A program made the position numbers and the translations under genes. From JALYOC01 sp036675345 (GTDB lineage: Bacteria > Myxococcota > Myxococcia > Myxococcales > Myxococcaceae): 64,000 bases of DNA. Within the stretch, counting starts at the first letter, position 1. The number at the start of each line of letters is the position of its first letter. Below the pieces are notes generated by a model. It had not been told where the DNA came from and searched no databases. It was given only the letters and a program-made list of their open reading frames with translations. Shown here piece after piece: positions 59,551-64,000 of this stretch. The stretch covers positions 310,001 to 374,000 of the forward strand of contig JAKFFE010000022.1 in assembly GCA_036675345.1 (NCBI GenBank). Reading direction: 5' to 3'.

Positions 59551-61517
59551 CAGACGGTTCGAACGGCCCCGAGGAGGAGCGTTATCGCGCGGTGCTGGAG
59601 GTGGTGTTGGACCACTCCGGCGCCGCCACCGAGCTGTCTGCCTGGCTCAAGGATGGGTCCTGGCGGGTCCGCAAGGCCGCCGCCGAGCGGCTGGCGCAGG
59701 TCCCGGATCGGACGGAGGCGCTGGAGGTCCTGTTTGCGGCGCTGTCCGAGCGCGGGGAGCCCGGGGTACGCAACGCCGCCGCCGAGGCGCTGGCCAAGAT
59801 GGGCCCCCGGGCCCTGGAGCCGGTGGCGGGGCTGCTGCGGCATTCGGATCCGGATCAACGGAAGTTCGCCGCCGAGATCCTGGGTCAGATGGGGCTGCCC
59901 AGGGCGGAACCGGCGCTGCTGCCGGTGCTCCACGATGACGATCCCAACGTCCGCGCCGCCGCCGCCGAGGCCCTGGGCCGGGTGGGCGGACCGGACTCGG
60001 TGCGGCTGTTGCAGCTGGCGCTATCGGTGGACGAGCCGCTGTTGCAGCTGTGCGCGCTGGAGGCGCTGGCCGCGCTGGAGGCCCCGCCCCCGCTGCCCGC
60101 CCTGGCCTCGCTGCTGGAGCAGCCGCTGCTGCGGCGTGGCGCCTACCGGCTGACCGCCCAGCTTCCGGAGGCACCGGCCGCGGAGCTGATTGGTCGGGGC
60201 TTGAGCCTCCCCGCGGCCCGCCAGGCGGCGCTGGGCGCGCTGGGGGAGCTTTGGCAGCGCTGGCCGGTGGAGCGCGGCGCCGAGCTGGAGAACGTGCTGC
60301 GGCCCTTCGCGCTGGCGCTGACGGACGCGCAGCCGTGGGTCCAGGTGGCGCTGGAGGATGAGGACGACTCGGTGCGGCGCGGCGCGGTCTTCCTGGTGGG
60401 GCTGGCCGGGGGGACGCTGCCGTTGCTCCCGATCGCCGAGGCGGCCGGGGATCCGGTCCTGGCCCCGGTGGCCGCCCAGGTCCTCTCCCGGGTGGGGTCG
60501 TCAGCGGGCCGCGCGTTGCTGGCGCAGCTGCCCGGGCTCTCCCTCCAGGCCCGGGCGGTGGTGGGCGAGGCCTTGCTGCGCGCGGTGGACTCCGACTGGG
60601 TGCCGGCGCTGCTGGAGCTGAGCACCCAGGGGGAGCCGGACCTGCACCTGTTCGCGGTGCGCGCCCTGGGCCGGACCGGCGATGCCCGCGCCCTGACCCC
60701 GGTGGTGCTGGCGCTGGGCGAGCCGTCGGTGGCCCACGCCGCCGCCCGGGCGCTGCGACGGCTGGGACGGGGCCACCGGGAGCGGACCTGCCAGCTGTTG
60801 GCCGAGCGGATCGAACAGCAGCCCTCGGCAGCGGCGATCCTGGCCTATGCGCGGATCGCCGGAGCGGAGGCCGCGGCCACCCTCCAGCGGCTTCGGCGCC
60901 AGCCGGATCCCACCCTCCGGGCGGCGGCGGTGGAGGGCGCGGCGGAGACGGGCGAAGGGGACCCACCGCTGCGGCTGGGCTTGAGCGACGAGGCGGCCAT
61001 CGTCCGCGCCGCCGCGGCCCGGGCGCTGGGCCGGCTGGCTCCGACCCTGGCCGAGCCGCTGCTCCGGCTGGGCCTGGGCGACGCCAGCGCCGAGGTGCGG
61101 TTGGCGGCGATCGACGCGGCGGCGGAGTCCTCCTGCCAGGGAACGGTGCCGCAGCTGGAGCAGGCCGCGGGGGAGCCGGATGGCCAGGTGGCCTCCCACG
61201 CCATCCGCGCCCTGGTGCGGCTGGGGGCGCTGGGACCGGAGTTGGTGTGGACCGCGTCCCGGCATCCGGATCCGGAGGTGGTGAAGGAGGTGCTGCAGGG
61301 GACCGCGTCGCTGGCCGAAGGAGAGCGCCTGGCGCTCTCGCTGCTGGCCCATCCCCGCTGGGATGTCCGCGCGGCGGCCGCGCGCGCGCTGGGCTCGGGC
61401 GGCTCGAAAGGCTCCAGTGCTGCGCTGGAGCAGGTCCGGACGGCGCTGAACACCGAGGCCGATCCGCTGGTGCGCCAGTGTCTGGCGGAGACGGCCCGCG
61501 TGCTGGGGCGCCGTTAG
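59547..61517 (+). CDS. HEAT-repeat protein in a chemosensory operon
   Basis: GTG 59547 overlaps the previous stop and gives 656 residues. The protein is built almost entirely of about 30-residue helical repeats of the HEAT/PBS-lyase type (WRVRKAAAERLAQVPD, GVRNAAAEALAKMG, NVRAAAAEALGRVG, IVRAAAARALGRLA), with the Asp/Arg-containing turns typical of the family. HEAT solenoids bind proteins. Its position between CheW and CheR suggests an adaptor or regulator for the signalling complex. No catalytic site is visible. Confidence 0.85.
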   Translation: MTDGSNGPEEERYRAVLEVVLDHSGAATELSAWLKDGSWRVRKAAAERLAQVPDRTEALEVLFAALSERGEPGVRNAAAEALAKMGPRALEPVAGLLRHSDPDQRKFAAEILGQMGLPRAEPALLPVLHDDDPNVRAAAAEALGRVGGPDSVRLLQLALSVDEPLLQLCALEALAALEAPPPLPALASLLEQPLLRRGAYRLTAQLPEAPAAELIGRGLSLPAARQAALGALGELWQRWPVERGAELENVLRPFALALTDAQPWVQVALEDEDDSVRRGAVFLVGLAGGTLPLLPIAEAAGDPVLAPVAAQVLSRVGSSAGRALLAQLPGLSLQARAVVGEALLRAVDSDWVPALLELSTQGEPDLHLFAVRALGRTGDARALTPVVLALGEPSVAHAAARALRRLGRGHRERTCQLLAERIEQQPSAAAILAYARIAGAEAAATLQRLRRQPDPTLRAAAVEGAAETGEGDPPLRLGLSDEAAIVRAAAARALGRLAPTLAEPLLRLGLGDASAEVRLAAIDAAAESSCQGTVPQLEQAAGEPDGQVASHAIRALVRLGALGPELVWTASRHPDPEVVKEVLQGTASLAEGERLALSLLAHPRWDVRAAAARALGSGGSKGSSAALEQVRTALNTEADPLVRQCLAETARVLGRR

Positions 61518-61530
61518 GAGACCCTCCCCG

Positions 61531-62388
61531 GTGCCCTTCCGCGACGATACCCACCAGGAGATGACCCCGGAGGAGTTCCGGCTGCTGCGGGATCTGGTCT
61601 ACGGCTACTGCGGGATCTACGTCCGCGACGATCTGAAGTTCGTCCTCGAGCGGCGGCTGTGGGGGAGGGTGGAGGCGCTGGGGCTCAAGGACTTCGCCTC
61701 CTACTACCGCTACCTGCGCTTCGACGCCGGCCGCCGCGCGGAGCTGGAGGCGGCGGTGGAGGTGGTGGCCACCAACGAGACCTACTTCTTCCGCGAGCCG
61801 CTGCAGCTCAAGGCGTTCACCGAGGAGCTGATCCCGCGGCTGTACGAGCGCTGCCGCCGCCTCCGGAGGCTGCGGATCTGGTCCGCGGGCTGCTCCACCG
61901 GAGAGGAGCCGTACACCATCGCCATGCTGCTGCGGGCCTCCGGCCGCTTCGAGGGCTGGGACGTCCAGGTCCACGGCACCGACATCTCGCGTCGGGTGCT
62001 GGAGGTGGCGCGGCGGGCGGAGTACGGCAGCTCTGCCCTGCGGGCCACCTCTCCGGAGGACCTGCAACGCTTCTTCGAACCGGCGCCGCCGCGCTACCGG
62101 GTCAAGGAGGAGATCCGGGCCCAGGTCAGCTTCGGCCAGGTGAACCTGGTCCAGGAGGAGACCCGGGAGCTGATCCCCCGCGTGGACGTGATCTTCTGCC
62201 GCAACGTCCTCATCTACTTCGATCCCGCCGCCCGCCGCCGGGTGCTCTCGCTGCTCTATGACCGCCTGTTCGAGGGCGGGTACCTGCTGCTGGGTCACTC
62301 GGAGAACCTGATCAACGTCACCGCCGACTTCGAGCTGGTCCACCTGGAGAACGATCTGGTCTACCGCCGTCCGGAGAGCATCCGATGA
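61531..62388 (+). CDS. cheR: CheR methyltransferase
   Basis: The 285-residue protein (GTG 61531) has the CheR N-terminal domain (FRLLRDLVYGYCGIYV), the VVATNETYFFREPLQL substrate motif, and SAM-binding LRIWSAGCSTGEEPYTIAM with HGTDISRRVLEVARR and IFCRNVLIYFDPAARR. CheR methylates receptor glutamates. As no MCP is encoded here, the target receptors must lie elsewhere or the methyl acceptor is different. The stop overlaps cheB by ATGA. Confidence 0.95.
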   Translation: MPFRDDTHQEMTPEEFRLLRDLVYGYCGIYVRDDLKFVLERRLWGRVEALGLKDFASYYRYLRFDAGRRAELEAAVEVVATNETYFFREPLQLKAFTEELIPRLYERCRRLRRLRIWSAGCSTGEEPYTIAMLLRASGRFEGWDVQVHGTDISRRVLEVARRAEYGSSALRATSPEDLQRFFEPAPPRYRVKEEIRAQVSFGQVNLVQEETRELIPRVDVIFCRNVLIYFDPAARRRVLSLLYDRLFEGGYLLLGHSENLINVTADFELVHLENDLVYRRPESIR

Positions 62389-63431
62389 AGGGGGCGGGCC
62401 CGATCCGGGTGCTGGTGATCGACGACTCGGCCCAGAACCGTCGGGCGATCACCGAGGCGCTGGAGGGACCGGGAGACCTGCAGGTGATCGGTCGCGCCGC
62501 CGACGGCCAGGAGGGGCTGCGCCTGGCCCGGGAGCTGCGCCCGGACGTGATCACCCTGGACCTGGAGATGCCCCGGCTGGACGGGTTCGCCTTCCTGCGG
62601 GTGCTGATGGCCACCGTCCCCACTCCGGTGATCGTGGTCTCCAGCTACGCGCACCGGACCGACGTGTTCAAGGCGCTGGAGCTGGGCGCGGTGGACTTTG
62701 TGGCCAAGAAGGGAAGGGGCACCCGCGAGGAGCTGGAGGCGCTGGGCAAGGAGCTGGTGGAGAAGGTCCGGGGGGCCCGGGCCGCCCGCTCCACCCCGCG
62801 CAAGGACGCCCTCCCCGAGGAGCACCCCTTCCCGCTGGTGGTCTGCGTGGCCGCCTCCACCGGCGGTCCCCCCGCCATCCAGGGGATCGTGGAGAAGCTG
62901 GAGCGGGGACAACCGCTGACCCTGGTGGTGTGTCAGCACATGCCGCCCCGCTTCACCCAGGCCTTCGCCGAGCGGTTGGATCGGCTGGGGGCCTTCCGGG
63001 TCAAGGAGGCCCGGGACGGGGACCCGGTCGCGTCCGGGCACGTGTACATCGCCCCCGGAGGTCGGCAGCTGGAGCTGGCCCGGCGCGCGGGCGCCTTGAC
63101 CCTGCGGGTGTCGCTGCCCACCGCGAAGGAGAAGCACGCCCCCAGCGCCGACCGGCTGTTCCACAGCGCCGCCGCCGCCCTCGGGCCCCAGGCGCTGGCG
63201 GTGGTGCTGACCGGGATGGGCAACGACGGCGCCGAGGGCGCGGCGGCCATCTTCCGGGCGGGCGGGGAGGTGTGGGCGGAAGCGGAGCAGACCGCGGTGG
63301 TGTTCGGGATGCCGGCGGCGGCGATCGAGGCGGGGGCGGTCAAGCGGGTCCTGCCCCTGGAGAAGATCGCCCCCGAGCTGCTCCACGCCCTGAAGCGGAG
63401 GCTGCGCCGGGGCGGTGGTTCTGCTAACTAG
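62385..63431 (+). CDS. cheB: CheB methylesterase response regulator
   Basis: The 348-residue protein has an N-terminal receiver domain (VLVIDDSAQN, phospho-Asp in VITLDLEMP near 59, Lys in FVAKKGRG) and a C-terminal esterase with the catalytic Ser-His-Asp: VAASTGGPPAI (Ser near 165), CQHMPPRFT and LTGMGNDGAEG. It removes methyl groups added by CheR, controlled by CheA phosphorylation, so adaptation is complete in this operon even though receptors are missing. Confidence 0.95.
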   Translation: MKGAGPIRVLVIDDSAQNRRAITEALEGPGDLQVIGRAADGQEGLRLARELRPDVITLDLEMPRLDGFAFLRVLMATVPTPVIVVSSYAHRTDVFKALELGAVDFVAKKGRGTREELEALGKELVEKVRGARAARSTPRKDALPEEHPFPLVVCVAASTGGPPAIQGIVEKLERGQPLTLVVCQHMPPRFTQAFAERLDRLGAFRVKEARDGDPVASGHVYIAPGGRQLELARRAGALTLRVSLPTAKEKHAPSADRLFHSAAAALGPQALAVVLTGMGNDGAEGAAAIFRAGGEVWAEAEQTAVVFGMPAAAIEAGAVKRVLPLEKIAPELLHALKRRLRRGGGSAN

Positions 63432-63438
63432 TCAGGGC

Positions 63439-63810
63439 ATGATTCGCGCCCTGGTGGTGGACGACTCACAGGCGATGCGCAAGAGCCTGGTCCACGCGCT
63501 CAAGCGGTTGACCCGGATCGAATGCGACGAGGCGCAAGATGGCGCCGAGGGCTTCAAGAAGTTCTCCGCCGCCCGCTACGACATCCTGCTCACCGACATC
63601 AACATGCCGCTGATGGACGGGCTGAAGCTGGTGAGCGTGATCCGCCAGAACCCGCTCCACGCCCAGATCCCGATCATCGTGATCACCACCGAGTCCGCCG
63701 CCGAGGACCGGGCCCGGGCGATGGCCCTGGGCGCCAGCGCGTACCTGGTCAAGCCGGTGCAGTCCCACACGGTGGTGGAGGCGGTGAAGGGGCTGCTGAA
63801 GCTGCAATGA
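63439..63810 (+). CDS. CheY-like response regulator at the end of the chemosensory operon
   Basis: ATG 63439 (MIRALVVDDSQAMRK) gives 123 residues; the earlier GTG would add a few residues over the cheB end. It has ILLTDINMPLMDG (phospho-Asp near 54), IVITTES and YLVKPVQ. It resembles the first response regulator of the operon but differs enough to suggest a separate target. Its stop overlaps the ABC ATPase start (ATGA), linking chemosensory output to that transporter. Confidence 0.93.
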   Translation: MIRALVVDDSQAMRKSLVHALKRLTRIECDEAQDGAEGFKKFSAARYDILLTDINMPLMDGLKLVSVIRQNPLHAQIPIIVITTESAAEDRARAMALGASAYLVKPVQSHTVVEAVKGLLKLQ

Positions 63811-64000
63811 CTCCCGTGGGCGCGCTGGAGGTGGTGGGGCTGACCAAGATGTACGGGGACCTCCGGGCAGTCTCCAACCTCTCCTTCGAGGTGGCCCCCG
63901 GGGAGATCGTCGGCCTGGTGGGACCCAACGGCGCGGGGAAGACCACCTCCCTGCGGTCCCTGGCCGGGATCATTCCGCCCACCCGGGGAGAGATCCGGAT
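63807..64000 (+). CDS. ABC transporter ATP-binding protein, N-terminal fragment
   Basis: The frame opens at ATG 63807 and runs off the window, so about 64 residues are seen. They include LEVVGLTKMYGDLRAV, the A-loop Tyr, and Walker A GLVGPNGAGKTTSLRSL followed by AGIIPPTRGEI, typical of ABC-2-type exporter ATPases (NatA/CcmA-like). The four-base overlap with the response regulator ties it to the chemosensory operon. The signature and Walker B lie beyond the window. Confidence 0.88.
   Translation, partial: MTPVGALEVVGLTKMYGDLRAVSNLSFEVAPGEIVGLVGPNGAGKTTSLRSLAGIIPPTRGEIR

Overview
This is a 64 kb stretch of very GC-rich bacterial chromosome. The best supported assignment is a myxobacterium (Myxococcota, formerly Deltaproteobacteria). 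The evidence is the GC-saturated third codon positions, a surface protein with a MYXO-CTERM-like C-terminus (44439-47729), many lipoproteins, orphan response regulators, a chemosensory cluster containing a HEAT-repeat protein, and ceramide-glucosyltransferase-like enzymes. No plasmid or phage genes, insertion sequences or CRISPR arrays were seen. Almost all DNA is coding, and no gene-free stretch exceeds 300 bases.

Layout. 1-10.5 kb is mixed housekeeping: the tail of a GH13 enzyme, a tandem palindromic repeat, tRNA-Leu(TAA), a CinA-type amidase, an ornithine-cyclodeaminase-like enzyme, an ATP-grasp enzyme, tRNA-Arg(CCG) with a strong terminator, a FUSC transporter, a membrane-fused spermidine-synthase-like protein and a lytic transglycosylase. 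10.5-29.1 kb is entirely on the minus strand. In transcription order it holds an arsenic operon (arsR-acr3-arsC), a CpdA-like phosphoesterase, a TPR protein and lipoprotein overlapping phoB-phoR, another phosphoesterase, a second PhoB-like regulator, a phosphate porin, pstSCAB-phoU, an unknown protein, two GT21-like glycosyltransferases, a coupled membrane protein and an orphan response regulator. A Pho-box-like direct repeat lies upstream of pstS. 29.4-33.6 kb is a TonB-dependent receptor followed by a secreted repeat lipoprotein.

33.8-40.2 kb is the DUF177-rpmF-plsX-fabH-fabD-fabG-acpP-fabF fatty-acid operon behind a near-consensus sigma-70 promoter. 40.3-49 kb is accessory: a DUF1801 protein, a Bor-like lipoprotein, a coiled-coil membrane protein, rpiB, a small lipoprotein, the large Fn3/Ig surface protein and a flavodoxin-fold protein. 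49.1-55.4 kb is glyA-nrdR-ribD-(STAS)-ribE-ribB/A-ribH-nusB. 55.4-63.8 kb is a protein made only of an M17-aminopeptidase N-domain, then a tightly overlapped chemosensory operon (response regulator, CheA, CheW, CheW, HEAT protein, CheR, CheB, response regulator). This runs into an ABC-transporter ATPase cut by the window edge.

The observations most worth pursuing are the riboflavin gene whose GTP-cyclohydrolase-II half has lost its core motif (RibBX-like), the receptor-less chemosensory/HEAT/ABC operon, the paired sphingolipid-type glycosyltransferases with a coupled membrane protein, and the 52-bp palindromic tandem repeat before tRNA-Leu. All calls come from reading the sequence. No database search was run.
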